Of a stretch of DNA of 37,106 nt, positions 1 to 7,945 are shown piece by piece. Origin of the DNA: Crocinitomix sp. (GTDB lineage: Bacteria > Bacteroidota > Bacteroidia > Flavobacteriales_D > Crocinitomicaceae). Made by a program: the position numbers and the translations under genes. The stretch is taken from contig WTCE01000104.1 of the NCBI GenBank assembly GCA_013138735.1, forward strand, positions 1 through 37,106, read 5' to 3'. The first letter of the stretch is position 1. Every line of letters starts with the position of its first letter. Below the pieces are notes generated by a model that was given only the letters and a program-made list of their open reading frames with translations, did not search any database and had not been told where the DNA came from.

Positions 1-510
1 AAGTACGAGTTCAAGGCTTGCGCAGTCCAGAAATTGTGCGTTTACATTTGTAAAAGATCAATAGCATATGGTTATTATCTCAATTTATGGGACACGCATA
101 ACGCAGAGTCGGCTTTTATAGACAAACCCTAGTTAGAATCTTCGATAGAGTTATTTGTTTGAGCTAGAAAGGACGAGTTCAAGGCTTGCGCAGTCCAGAA
201 ATTGTGCGTTTTTTTTTGTAAAAGATCAATAACATATGGTTATTATCTCAATTTATGGGACACGCATAACGCAGAATCGTCTTTTATAGACAAACCCTAG
301 TTAGAATCTTCGATAGAGTTATTTGTTTGAGTTAGAAATCGGTCTTTATAAACGAGCACCATTTCAAATCAATCCATGGAGTCAAGTGTTTGAACTAGAA
401 AGGACGAGTTCAAGGCTTGCGCAGTCCAGAAATTGTGCGTTTACATTTGTAAACAATCAATTTATGGGACAAGCATAACGCAGAAATCGATCTTTATAGA
501 CAAACAAAAT
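1..510. repeat. Tandem ~168-bp repeat, three copies
   Basis: Direct reading shows copy 1 at 1-168, copy 2 at 169-339 and a shortened copy 3 at 400-510. Each begins with AAGGACGAGTTCAAGGCTTG or a one-base variant. Copies 1 and 2 differ at only a handful of bases. Copy 3 lacks an internal piece around the CATATGGTTATTATC segment. Positions 340-399 are a diverged extra copy of the unit's second half (CTTTATA...GAACTAGAAA). Each unit holds the small palindrome TTTACA-TT-TGTAAA or a decayed form of it. No open reading frame of note is present. The array ends where the stop codon of the DUF4783 gene begins and continues off the left edge. Its function is unknown. Confidence 0.9.
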
Positions 511-966
511 TTAGTTGGCTTCGATTGTCAGAGAAGTAATGCTATTCTTACCACCTTCTAATTTGCTATTAATCGTTACACGATATTTTTTATCCGCAAT
601 TGAAATTAATTCACCAATAAAATATTTGCTTGATTTGGCAGTGCCTTTATGCATGATTGAAAAAGCCTTAGGCTTATGATCTGTATAAAAGTGCTGTAAT
701 ACTTGTTCGGCTTGTGATTTAGAATAGAGGTTCGCTTTACCTAATATCGACAAGTCAACATTATCACCAAAATAGGTGGCTATAGCTGTCGCATCTCCAG
801 TTTTAAAAGCGCTAATAATAACCGCTTCCAATGAAGGTACGGGGGCTGCAAAAGCCATTAACGTGTCTGCCGAATCTAATTCAACCATTATTATATCACC
901 TGATGTAGGTTGAGCAAAAGCTCCCGAACCAACCAGTAATAATAGTATAGCAACAATTTTTTTCAT
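511..966 (-). CDS. Secreted DUF4783 (NTF2-like) protein
   Basis: A 151-residue protein with a clear signal peptide (residues 1-18, MKK then a run of I/L/V and a small-residue AFAQ cleavage site), so it is expected in the periplasm or outside the cell. The rest (about 45-150) matches what I know of the DUF4783 family, a small NTF2/SnoaL-like fold common in Bacteroidota: an EAVIISAFKTGDATAIATYF helix, a DNVDLSI strand, and a C-terminal KYRVTINSK strand. No catalytic residues are evident and the function is unknown. It is divergent from rlmH, a neighbourhood common in flavobacteria. A good TAnnTTTG promoter lies just upstream (983-1013). The 3' end abuts the 168-bp tandem repeats. Confidence 0.85.
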   Translation of the reverse strand: MKKIVAILLLLVGSGAFAQPTSGDIIMVELDSADTLMAFAAPVPSLEAVIISAFKTGDATAIATYFGDNVDLSILGKANLYSKSQAEQVLQHFYTDHKPKAFSIMHKGTAKSSKYFIGELISIADKKYRVTINSKLEGGKNSITSLTIEAN

Positions 967-982
967 CTTAATATATATTTAT

Positions 983-1013
983 CAAATGTAAATCAAATCT
1001 TATTAGAAAACAA
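983..1013 (-). promoter_or_regulatory. Promoter of the DUF4783 gene
   Basis: On the minus strand a TTTG ending in TTG (plus-strand CAA at 1011-1013), a 20-base spacer, and TACATTTG (plus-strand CAAATGTA, 983-990) fit the Bacteroidota consensus TTG-N19-21-TAnnTTTG exactly. The start codon lies 16 bases beyond the -7 element, giving a short leader. The match is direct; use in vivo is inferred. Confidence 0.65.
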
Positions 1014-1099
1014 AGTATACAAAAACTAAGCCAATATTTTTGAATCGGTTTAACTATCTTTCGAAACGTAAAAAATATAATTAATTGCATACCTTATTC

Positions 1100-1573
1100 A
1101 TGAAGATCAATCTAATAGTTGTAGGGAAAACAAATGAAAAATTTTTAATTAGCGGTGAAGCCGAGTATGCTAAGCGCATCAATCGTTATGTGAAATTTGC
1201 TAAAATTGAAATTCCAGACTTGAAAAATGCCAAAAAAATGAGCAGGGATGAAATTAAACGAGAAGAAGGAAAGTTGATTTTATCCAAATTAAGCCCAAAT
1301 GGGCTCATTGTATTGCTAGATGATAAAGGAACAGCTAAAACCTCTCTACAGTTCGCTAAATGGATTCAAAACACCATGAATCGGGGTCATAAACACATTA
1401 CGTTTATTGTTGGTGGAGCTTATGGCTTTTCAGATGATGTTTACAAAACAGCCAATGAGCAATTATCGCTTTCAAAAATGACTTTTAGTCACCAAATGAT
1501 TCGACTTTTCTTTACAGAGCAAATTTACCGTGGCTTTGCTATTTTGAATAATGAGCCTTATCATCATGAGTGA
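1100..1573 (+). CDS. rlmH: 23S rRNA (pseudouridine-1915 N3)-methyltransferase RlmH
   Basis: RlmH is a SPOUT-class methyltransferase that uses SAM to methylate N3 of pseudouridine 1915 in helix 69 of 23S rRNA on the assembled ribosome. The 157-residue length equals the family norm (155-159). The family C-terminal block is intact: FIVGGAYGF (102-110, SAM-binding knot), LSLSKMTFSHQMIR (122-135), and the RGFAILNNEPYHHE tail. The reading frame opens further upstream at a TTG (1085), but the ATG at 1100 gives the canonical MKINLIVVGK start, so I use it. It is monocistronic as far as can be seen, with a repeat-rich spacer downstream. Confidence 0.95.
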   Translation: MKINLIVVGKTNEKFLISGEAEYAKRINRYVKFAKIEIPDLKNAKKMSRDEIKREEGKLILSKLSPNGLIVLLDDKGTAKTSLQFAKWIQNTMNRGHKHITFIVGGAYGFSDDVYKTANEQLSLSKMTFSHQMIRLFFTEQIYRGFAILNNEPYHHE

Positions 1574-1577
1574 TTTT

Positions 1578-1639
1578 TTAGTACTTAGATCGCTTCGCTG
1601 TTAGTACTTGGATCGCTCTCCGACTGAGTCGGGTCGCTG
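1578..1639. repeat. Dispersed ATCGCT-type repeat, copy A
   Basis: Two adjacent copies of TTAGTACTTAGATCGCTTCG or near variants (1578-1600 and 1601-1639) follow rlmH. The second copy is interrupted by a 6-bp hairpin, CCGACT-G-AGTCGG. The same unit recurs at 18661-18698 downstream of the alpha/beta hydrolase gene. The remaining spacer to 1770 shows no gene; a weak 5-bp hairpin (1752-1769) lies just past the formyltransferase stop but lacks a T-run. Confidence 0.7.
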
Positions 1640-1770
1640 TTAGATTGCGTTTTGACTTGCTTGTGGGTTTTGGTTTTGTTACAGTTCGCTGCCGCGAGAT
1701 TGCATCATGCGTGCAAGTCAACCACATACACACAGACAACAGTCACGATCTGACTCCACTTAACGAGTCT

Positions 1771-2523
1771 CTAACTCCCAGTCCAAAACTCCCACAAAGT
1801 TGGATGATAATGCAATTGACTCTCATCCGTAATCGGCCGTACCGTTTTTAATTCACCGCTCAATAAACCTTCAAAATTTTCGCTGATCAAGTCCAACCCA
1901 TTGCAATATTGTAGCACAGGATAGGTTTTGAAATTATCCTCCTTTTCTGGGCTAATTACTTTTTGCGCAATTACTTGCCCTGTGTCAATTCCTGCATCTA
2001 CTAAGTGCAGTGTTACACCAAAATGTGCTAAATCTTTGTTATGAACCGCCCAATAACCGCCATGCACACCTCTGTATTTAGGCGTAATTCCTACATGAAT
2101 ATTCACAATTGGACAGTTTATTTTATCCAATAAAGTCTTTTTCAAAATCCGAGTTCCGTTGATAAATATGAGAGTCGGATTTTCTTTTTCTATTGCTTGC
2201 ACAAGTTCAGCATCATGCACTGTATTTATTCGCTGAATAAGTTCCGAATCAATTGTTTTTCCGCTTAAACTATATTGCTGAATGATTTGTGAAATCCGGT
2301 TTTTACGGCTTTTGACAAAGGGTAAGGCCAAGGTCATAAAAAGTACTTGACCAGCGGTTTTTAAAAATCCAAGGCGTTTCCTTCTCCGCTTTAAAATCAT
2401 TGTTTTTGATTCGGCTGTCTCTATAAAAACCTTCGTCACATTCATATGCGCGGAAAGTCGCTCAGCTAAAAGGTTTGTTGTTAAACCTTCGCTTGCAATT
2501 ACAACAATATTAGCTTTTTGCAT
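1771..2523 (-). CDS. Formyltransferase family protein (sugar N-formyltransferase candidate)
   Basis: A 250-residue cytoplasmic protein of the formyl_trans_N fold, which moves a formyl group from N10-formyl-tetrahydrofolate to an amine. The family signature is visible: ING (121-123), NIHVGITPKYRG (141-152) holding the catalytic Asn141 and His143, and DAGIDTG (176-182) holding the catalytic Asp180. It lacks the C-terminal domain of Met-tRNA formyltransferase. Its overlap (14 bases) with a polysaccharide deacetylase and the nearby glycan operon suggest it formylates an amino sugar, probably a nucleotide-linked one, rather than tRNA or purine precursors. The frame can be extended three codons to a TTG, but ATG at 2521-2523 is preferred. 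Confidence 0.8.
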   Translation of the reverse strand: MQKANIVVIASEGLTTNLLAERLSAHMNVTKVFIETAESKTMILKRRRKRLGFLKTAGQVLFMTLALPFVKSRKNRISQIIQQYSLSGKTIDSELIQRINTVHDAELVQAIEKENPTLIFINGTRILKKTLLDKINCPIVNIHVGITPKYRGVHGGYWAVHNKDLAHFGVTLHLVDAGIDTGQVIAQKVISPEKEDNFKTYPVLQYCNGLDLISENFEGLLSGELKTVRPITDESQLHYHPTLWEFWTGS

Positions 2524-3631
2524 ATGCAGCAATTTCTGACATATTTAAAGACTCGAAACCATACTTTTCCTTCAAAAGAAGCTGGTAAGCCAGCAATTCT
2601 TCAATCTGCTCTATACTTTCATGTAAATGTGTATTAAAATTGTGCGGATGCCACCATAAATGATAGACGGTTTCGTTTTGTGCGGCGTGCAACATTTCAC
2701 GTTTAACACGTTTAATCTTTCTTATTTCCATCCATCTTTTTCCAGAATGGGGTCGAAAAAAACGGTTCGCTGGAATATTTAATAAACCTTCAAGTTTTGC
2801 TAAATCTGCAATTTTATAGGTTTTCGTTTTTGAAATTTTGAAATATGCATCTAGCACGCGCATCATTTTTTTATAAAACGACTCGTTTTCAAAACGGCTA
2901 TTTTTCCAATGCTTATTTTCTTGATTTCCACGATAGGCCGTGTATTTTTCCTGATTTAATGTGTCTAAAGCAGTTTCACTCACCTGGTTTCTTGGAAAAA
3001 CAATGCTTGTAAATGCATGATTTAATTCTTGCCCAAGATCCGTCATCCTTTTACAATCCAATTCAAAATCCACGGCCGAAATACCGTCCTCGCAGCAATA
3101 TAAATGACTGTAAGTATGTGAAGCCAATTCTTGATTCGTTTGATTCAAAATGGACATTATTTCAGTTCGCCCTAACAATAAATTAGGATCAATTGAACCA
3201 TGTTTTTCAGATGTTATCGGAAATGGAGAATAGCGTTTAATTGTATATGGAATTGGCAAGCTATTTTTTTCTGACTTCAAGTCGGTAAGCCCGACATTTC
3301 CCAATAAACCAACTGTTGCCCATGTAGCGTGAATATCATAACGTGAAAAAAGCGCCAAAATTCCATCTACGGCAGCTTCTGTTTTAGTCATTTCAGCGAC
3401 TTCATGAACCAAACGTACATCATGTACACCCCAGTATTTCTCAAAATCTAACGATATGCAAAAAACTCCTTTAATTGAATTGGTTTTAATTGAAATGTGA
3501 AGATAATATAAAAAAGCAAAATTTTTAGTTTCAAGAAATGTGATAGACGAATTGTAAAGCCTTAAAGATTGTAGGATAATCGGTGGATGGAGATAAAACC
3601 TTATCCCATTTTTATCGTATATAAAATGCAA
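2510..3631 (-). CDS. NodB-type polysaccharide deacetylase family protein; start uncertain
   Basis: This is a carbohydrate esterase 4-like protein, expected to remove acyl groups from an amino sugar using a divalent metal. Numbered from the upstream ATG (3631), the motifs are CISLDFEKYWG (58-68, DFE with catalytic/metal Asp62), SHTYSHLY (171-178, metal His172 and His176), VFPRNQ, and the C-terminal WWHPHNF block. There is no signal peptide, which suggests a cytoplasmic or lipid-intermediate substrate. Residues 1-52 look non-coding and overlap the divergent gene; homologues begin a few residues before the DFE motif. The only start-like codon there is ATT at 3473-3475, since the next ATG (3389-3391) would delete the motif. 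The true gene is therefore probably 2510-3475. Its 3' end overlaps the formyltransferase start. Confidence 0.8.
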   Translation of the reverse strand: MHFIYDKNGIRFYLHPPIILQSLRLYNSSITFLETKNFAFLYYLHISIKTNSIKGVFCISLDFEKYWGVHDVRLVHEVAEMTKTEAAVDGILALFSRYDIHATWATVGLLGNVGLTDLKSEKNSLPIPYTIKRYSPFPITSEKHGSIDPNLLLGRTEIMSILNQTNQELASHTYSHLYCCEDGISAVDFELDCKRMTDLGQELNHAFTSIVFPRNQVSETALDTLNQEKYTAYRGNQENKHWKNSRFENESFYKKMMRVLDAYFKISKTKTYKIADLAKLEGLLNIPANRFFRPHSGKRWMEIRKIKRVKREMLHAAQNETVYHLWWHPHNFNTHLHESIEQIEELLAYQLLLKEKYGFESLNMSEIAAYAKS

Positions 3632-4981
3632 AACAAAGAAATGGGTGGAATCTCAGTAGCAGAGTTAGGAATTTGGCTGGTTTATATCAGCCTCCTCGTT
3701 GTGCTGCTCGTGGTTTTTAGGGTTTCAAAACAAGAATCACATTATCGTTTTTTTCTTCCAGCATTTATATTGAAAGTGTTTGGCGGTTTGGGTTTTGCAA
3801 TCATCTACATTTATTATTACAAGTTTGGCGACACGTTTCTCTATCATAGGGGAGCATCAATATTGGCAGATACATTAGTTGATTCGCCCGGAGATTATTT
3901 TAGATTACTGGCGTCTAGCAATGCGAATTTACCAGTCGATTTAAGCAGTTTTTCAACTTCAATTTCATATTCACGGGGAGCAGAGGAGTGGTTTATGGTT
4001 AAGTTATTATCACCAATCTCTCTCTTTTCGTTTGGCTCATATTTAGTCACCACTTTATTCATGTCGACCATTTCTTTTTTTGGAGGATGGAAGTTGTTTT
4101 TAGTTTTTCGCGATTTATTACCCAAGCGCGAATGGTTGGCATTTGCTGCTGCATTTCTAATTCCTTCGGCGCTATTTTGGGGTGGTGGAATTATGAAAGA
4201 TACTTTTACGTTAACCGGAATTAATTTGGTAATCTATGGCTTGTATTTTACTGTTTTCAAAGGCAAGGTTCATATGGGTAAATACGCTTTAGTAGCCGTG
4301 TCTGCATTTATCGTGTTTTATTTAAAAGGCTATGTTATCATTGCTTTTATTCCTGGTCTTTTATTCGGGATTAATGCTTTAGTCAAAAACGCAGCGCGAA
4401 ATCAATTGTTGCGTCAATTTTTAGGCGCAGTTTTTCTAGCAATTACAGTAGCTATTATTTATTTGGGGCCACAATATTTGGGTAGTACTTCGTCAAAATA
4501 TACGGCTTCGGCATTAGAGGGAAGAGTAAAAGGTTTTCACACATGGCATACGGATGTGGGTGGAGCAACCTATAATTTGGGCGAAGTTGAATACACGGCT
4601 TTTGGTGTGATTCAGAAAATTCCAAGTGCCTTAAATGTTACTTTTTTCAGACCTTATCTGTGGGAATCGGCAAATCCTGTTGTGCTACTAGCCGCCGTGG
4701 AAAGTACATTACTCTTGTTACTATTCCTGTATATTTTGGTTAAATTAAGGTGGCGAATATTTAGCCATATCCGCGAAAAACCTATTCTAATAACACTCAT
4801 AATTTATTGTTTGATCTTTGGCTTTGTCGTTGGCTTTACCTCCTATAATTTTGGAGCATTAGGACGTTATAAAATTCCGATCTATTCCGTTTTCGTTTTT
4901 CTTCTCTTATACCTTTTAGCAAAAGTAAATGAGGATAAACCAGAAATAGATCATGGAGAGGTGTTGGATCAAGATTTTTGA
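3626..4981 (+). CDS. Polytopic membrane protein, possible glycan (Wzy/EpsG-like) polymerase
   Basis: A 451-residue inner-membrane protein with about ten hydrophobic segments. The first is at residues 10-27 and the last near 415-435, followed by an acidic cytoplasmic tail ending DQDF. The block NFGALGRYKIPIYSVF before the last segment recalls uncharacterised polymerase-like membrane proteins beside Bacteroidota capsule loci. No glycosyltransferase motif is seen. Since the adjacent glycan operon has a flippase but no evident polymerase, a Wzy-like role is a reasonable inference, not a demonstration. I chose ATG 3626 over 3587, whose 13 extra residues overlap the divergent deacetylase region. 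The 3' end overlaps the GT4 gene tail-to-tail by 13 bases. Confidence 0.75.
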   Translation: MQNKEMGGISVAELGIWLVYISLLVVLLVVFRVSKQESHYRFFLPAFILKVFGGLGFAIIYIYYYKFGDTFLYHRGASILADTLVDSPGDYFRLLASSNANLPVDLSSFSTSISYSRGAEEWFMVKLLSPISLFSFGSYLVTTLFMSTISFFGGWKLFLVFRDLLPKREWLAFAAAFLIPSALFWGGGIMKDTFTLTGINLVIYGLYFTVFKGKVHMGKYALVAVSAFIVFYLKGYVIIAFIPGLLFGINALVKNAARNQLLRQFLGAVFLAITVAIIYLGPQYLGSTSSKYTASALEGRVKGFHTWHTDVGGATYNLGEVEYTAFGVIQKIPSALNVTFFRPYLWESANPVVLLAAVESTLLLLLFLYILVKLRWRIFSHIREKPILITLIIYCLIFGFVVGFTSYNFGALGRYKIPIYSVFVFLLLYLLAKVNEDKPEIDHGEVLDQDF

Positions 4982-6081
4982 TTGTCAGCAATCGCTTCTA
5001 AATAAACCTTTCGAATTGCTTGCGCATTGCTTTTCCAACTGAATTTTTGTGTATGATTTTTCCGCGCTTCTGCCTTGTCATCTGGCAGAATAGATTGAAC
5101 TATTGCGTCGGTAATTTCAGTGACCGATTCCGGATTAACCAAAATAGCATGTTCACCAGCTACTTCTGCAGTGGCTCCATAATTCGTGGTTATCACAGGT
5201 TTTCCGTAAGACATGGCTTCTAATATTGGAAATCCAAATCCTTCAAAAAGGGAAGGGAATAAAAAGGCAGTACAAGCGGAATAAAGTGCTTTCAAAGATT
5301 TATTGCTGACCTTATCAATATGCTGAATATTCTTTTCATTCAAGGCCAAGTTTAAATAATTATGCCCCACAATAATGAGCTGATATTCGGCGTTGGTTTC
5401 ACTAAAGCGCTTAAAGGCTTCAACGACACGATAAATGTTTTTGTGCTCTCGAATTTGTCCAACAAATAAAATGTATGGACGACTCAAATCAATGGCGGCT
5501 AAACTTTCTGCTTTGTCTTCAGCGCTGATCTGGTTGAAGTCTTCCTCAAATCCATTATAAATCCGTGAATATTTTGGGCCGTCAGCTAGTTTAAAACGAG
5601 TTAATATTTCATTTTTAATACTGTCAGATACAAATACGACACGCTTCGCTTTTTTCAAAGTCGTTTTTAAAGCCTGTTTAAAATAGATCGATTTTAACCC
5701 AAACTTATCATCAAATTTTTTAATATTGGCATTTGAATTTGAATCGTGAACTGTTGCAACCACAGGTACATTACCAGTAAAAACAGGGGCGTCTAAATGT
5801 GGGTAATGATAAACGTCTGGATTCAAACGTTTAATAATTCGGCCCATTTTTGTGTAGTTTTTCGGTCCCATATGCCCCGCATCAATAGTTTTAAAGACAA
5901 GGTTTGAAAAGCTGTTTAACGTCTTGTAAATATTGTTGTCTTTTTGGATGGCTGGGTTAAGCAAAACCGTTATTTCATCTGCTGGAAATTCGGTCGCATA
6001 AGCTTCTAACAAACAAATAATATAACGACTTATGCCGCTAAAATAATTTAAGTGAACCCGTGCATCAAAAACTATTTTCAT
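4969..6081 (-). CDS. GT4-family glycosyltransferase
   Basis: A retaining GT-B glycosyltransferase of 370 residues, cytoplasmic or membrane-associated, transferring a sugar from a nucleotide donor to a growing lipid-linked glycan. The N-terminal domain begins MKIVFDARVHLNYFSGISRY, with the glycine-rich acceptor loop. The C-terminal donor domain has LFVGQIREHKN (205-215) and the EX7E motif FEGFGFPILEAMSYGKPV with Glu280 and Glu288. It most resembles mannosyltransferase-like members (WbaZ/MtfB type), but the donor sugar cannot be read from sequence. It is the last gene of the nine-gene operon; its start overlaps the preceding stop as ATGA (6078-6081). Confidence 0.9.
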   Translation of the reverse strand: MKIVFDARVHLNYFSGISRYIICLLEAYATEFPADEITVLLNPAIQKDNNIYKTLNSFSNLVFKTIDAGHMGPKNYTKMGRIIKRLNPDVYHYPHLDAPVFTGNVPVVATVHDSNSNANIKKFDDKFGLKSIYFKQALKTTLKKAKRVVFVSDSIKNEILTRFKLADGPKYSRIYNGFEEDFNQISAEDKAESLAAIDLSRPYILFVGQIREHKNIYRVVEAFKRFSETNAEYQLIIVGHNYLNLALNEKNIQHIDKVSNKSLKALYSACTAFLFPSLFEGFGFPILEAMSYGKPVITTNYGATAEVAGEHAILVNPESVTEITDAIVQSILPDDKAEARKNHTQKFSWKSNAQAIRKVYLEAIADNQKS

Positions 6082-6866
6082 GATACAAATAAGTTTTTAA
6101 AACTAGCCAATCCTTCAGTCGGAATTAAAAAATAATACCCGTCAGGTGGTGTTTCATTTCCCACTAATTCCAATGATTTATTGGCTACTTGCGTAAAAGA
6201 ATAAGAGAGTTCATTTTTAATAAATGCAGCAAATTCTGAAGGTTTACTATTAGCGCGATTTAGACAGGGGTGCGAAAACTCGATCAATATTATAGGACGA
6301 TCCTTTAAGAGTAAATTTTTCATCCCGCTAAAAGCTTGCGGCTCATGTCCTTCAATATCGATTTTAATAAAATCAACCTTGCTACTGAAGGGTAATTCGT
6401 CTATGGCAATGGTTTTTACTTTTACTGATTTTCCTGCCGCTTCGGTTTGTTCACCGACATACGCAACACCAGTATTGGGTGCGCCAAAGTCTAAAAGCGG
6501 AACGGTCATTTCAATTGTTCCTAATTTATCGCTAACTGCGGCATGGTTCAAGGTAATATTTGTGCTGCCAAAATGCGCCACAATTTTTTCTAAAACTTTG
6601 TAAGTAAACGGAACGGGTTCAAAGGCAAAAACATGTCCACTTTTACAAATGCGAGACATATCAATGGCATAATGACCATAGTTCGCACCAATATCTAAAA
6701 CCGTAGAATTATCCTGAATAAAATGGGCTAAAAATGCCGCTTCTTTTTCGTCCAAAACACCATTATTAATATCGCGTACTTTCCCTTTTGCGTAGGCTTT
6801 TGCATATACGCCTTCACCAAAGGTTTTGTAAATGAATTTTTTTATCCGTGTTCTCGTTTTATTCAT
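6078..6866 (-). CDS. FkbM-family SAM methyltransferase (third FkbM of the operon)
   Basis: A 262-residue methyltransferase of the FkbM family, which usually O-methylates sugars or polyketides. SAM motif I is VLDIGANYGHYAI (56-68), the acidic ribose-binding motif is FAFEPVPFTYK (80-90), and the family-specific FIKIDIEGHEPQAFSG block is at 167-181. The gene overlaps its neighbours by 1 base upstream (6866) and 4 bases downstream (6078-6081). Within the operon it is followed directly by a GT4, without the GT2 that follows the other two FkbM genes, so the third module looks incomplete. Methylation of a glycan residue is inferred from context. Confidence 0.88.
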   Translation of the reverse strand: MNKTRTRIKKFIYKTFGEGVYAKAYAKGKVRDINNGVLDEKEAAFLAHFIQDNSTVLDIGANYGHYAIDMSRICKSGHVFAFEPVPFTYKVLEKIVAHFGSTNITLNHAAVSDKLGTIEMTVPLLDFGAPNTGVAYVGEQTEAAGKSVKVKTIAIDELPFSSKVDFIKIDIEGHEPQAFSGMKNLLLKDRPIILIEFSHPCLNRANSKPSEFAAFIKNELSYSFTQVANKSLELVGNETPPDGYYFLIPTEGLASFKNLFVS

Positions 6867-7945
6867 TATTGAATTAATTCAGTGTATTTCTGAGCATTCG
6901 TCTTAATAGAATAGCGTTCAATTACTGCCGCTCTCGCTTTTTCTCCAATTTTATTTGCAACTGTCAAATCTGACAGCATTTCATTCAGTTGATCCGCTAA
7001 ATCTAATGAATTCTTGTCTTTATAAAGCCATCCTGTTTCATTAGGTTGGATAAGAAGTTTATTATTCGGAATGTCAGATGTAAGCACGGGCAAACCACAT
7101 GACATAGCTTGTAAAATTGCTGTGCTAAGCGTTTCGGCATGGGTGGCTAGAACATAGGTGTGTATTTTTGAATAAAATGCAAGCATCTCAACTTCATTCA
7201 GTAATCCTAAAAATTGCACATTGTTTTGTAGTTCGAGTGATATCGAAAGTGCTTTTACTTTCTCAAAAGTTTCGCCTTCCCCTGCCAAGTGTAATTCTGT
7301 ATTAGGGTGGTTTTTAAGAATGCTTTTAAAGGCTTTCAAAAGGTTTATATGATCTTTTCCAGGAATCATTCTAGAAGCCATTCCAATCACAATTGGAGTA
7401 GCCTTTTTGTCTTTAGTCGGTTTGAATTTGTCGGTATCAACTCCATTATGAATAACATGGATTGGAACTTTACATTTATATTTTTTTTGTAATTCCGCTT
7501 TATAATTATCGTTCAGACAAACTACAGCATCTGCCTTTCGCAAAGCATATTTGCTGAACATTCTTAACGATCTTCCCTTTGATTGATTGTTTTCATGTTC
7601 TGCATAGAATACCTTAACGCCTGGCTTCTTTTCGCTATAGATCTTTGCAGGCATTATTAGTTCACTGCTGTGTACAATAATACGATCTGGACTTTCAAGT
7701 TCAAGAATTTCCTTAAAGCGGGAAAAAGCCTTTAAATATTTCCTGGGCTTTTTTTGAATTGAGTAAGTTTTTATCCCTAACTCCTCACTTTTCACTAAAT
7801 AATCAGGTAAAGTTTCCTCCACACCAAAAAATACAAGCACATGAGTATGTTTTTCGCCAAATTCGGACTCCAATAAGGGGAACACAACATTTGCATGTCC
7901 GCCCAACCCTGAATATATCACGTGAATAACCTTATGCTTTTGCAT
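6866..7945 (-). CDS. GT4-family glycosyltransferase with altered EX7E motif
   Basis: A 359-residue GT-B glycosyltransferase with an N-terminal VIHVIYSGLGGHANVVFPL domain and a C-terminal donor domain containing IGMASRMIPGKDH (187-199) and GEGETFEKVK. The usual EX7E pair is EX7Q here: Glu271 is present in HAETLSTAILQAMSCGLP, but residue 279 is Gln. Some GT4 members tolerate changes at the second glutamate, so activity is not excluded. It sits between a GT2 (14-base overlap) and an FkbM gene (stop and start share one base). The acceptor and donor are unknown. Confidence 0.87.
   Translation of the reverse strand: MQKHKVIHVIYSGLGGHANVVFPLLESEFGEKHTHVLVFFGVEETLPDYLVKSEELGIKTYSIQKKPRKYLKAFSRFKEILELESPDRIIVHSSELIMPAKIYSEKKPGVKVFYAEHENNQSKGRSLRMFSKYALRKADAVVCLNDNYKAELQKKYKCKVPIHVIHNGVDTDKFKPTKDKKATPIVIGMASRMIPGKDHINLLKAFKSILKNHPNTELHLAGEGETFEKVKALSISLELQNNVQFLGLLNEVEMLAFYSKIHTYVLATHAETLSTAILQAMSCGLPVLTSDIPNNKLLIQPNETGWLYKDKNSLDLADQLNEMLSDLTVANKIGEKARAAVIERYSIKTNAQKYTELIQ

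Noticed and set aside
1-510. CRISPR array
   Set aside because: The period is about 168 bases with the whole unit conserved, not short repeats separated by unique spacers, and no cas genes are present.
1040-1062. rlmH promoter TTG...TATCTTTC
   Set aside because: The spacer is only 12 bases and the -7 element is imperfect, so the match is not convincing.
1752-1769. Terminator after the formyltransferase gene
   Set aside because: The hairpin has only a 5-bp stem with an 8-base loop and no T-run in the direction of transcription.
1645-1851. 68-residue plus-strand reading frame after rlmH
   Set aside because: It overlaps the 3' end of the formyltransferase gene on the other strand, has no protein-like composition and no start signals.
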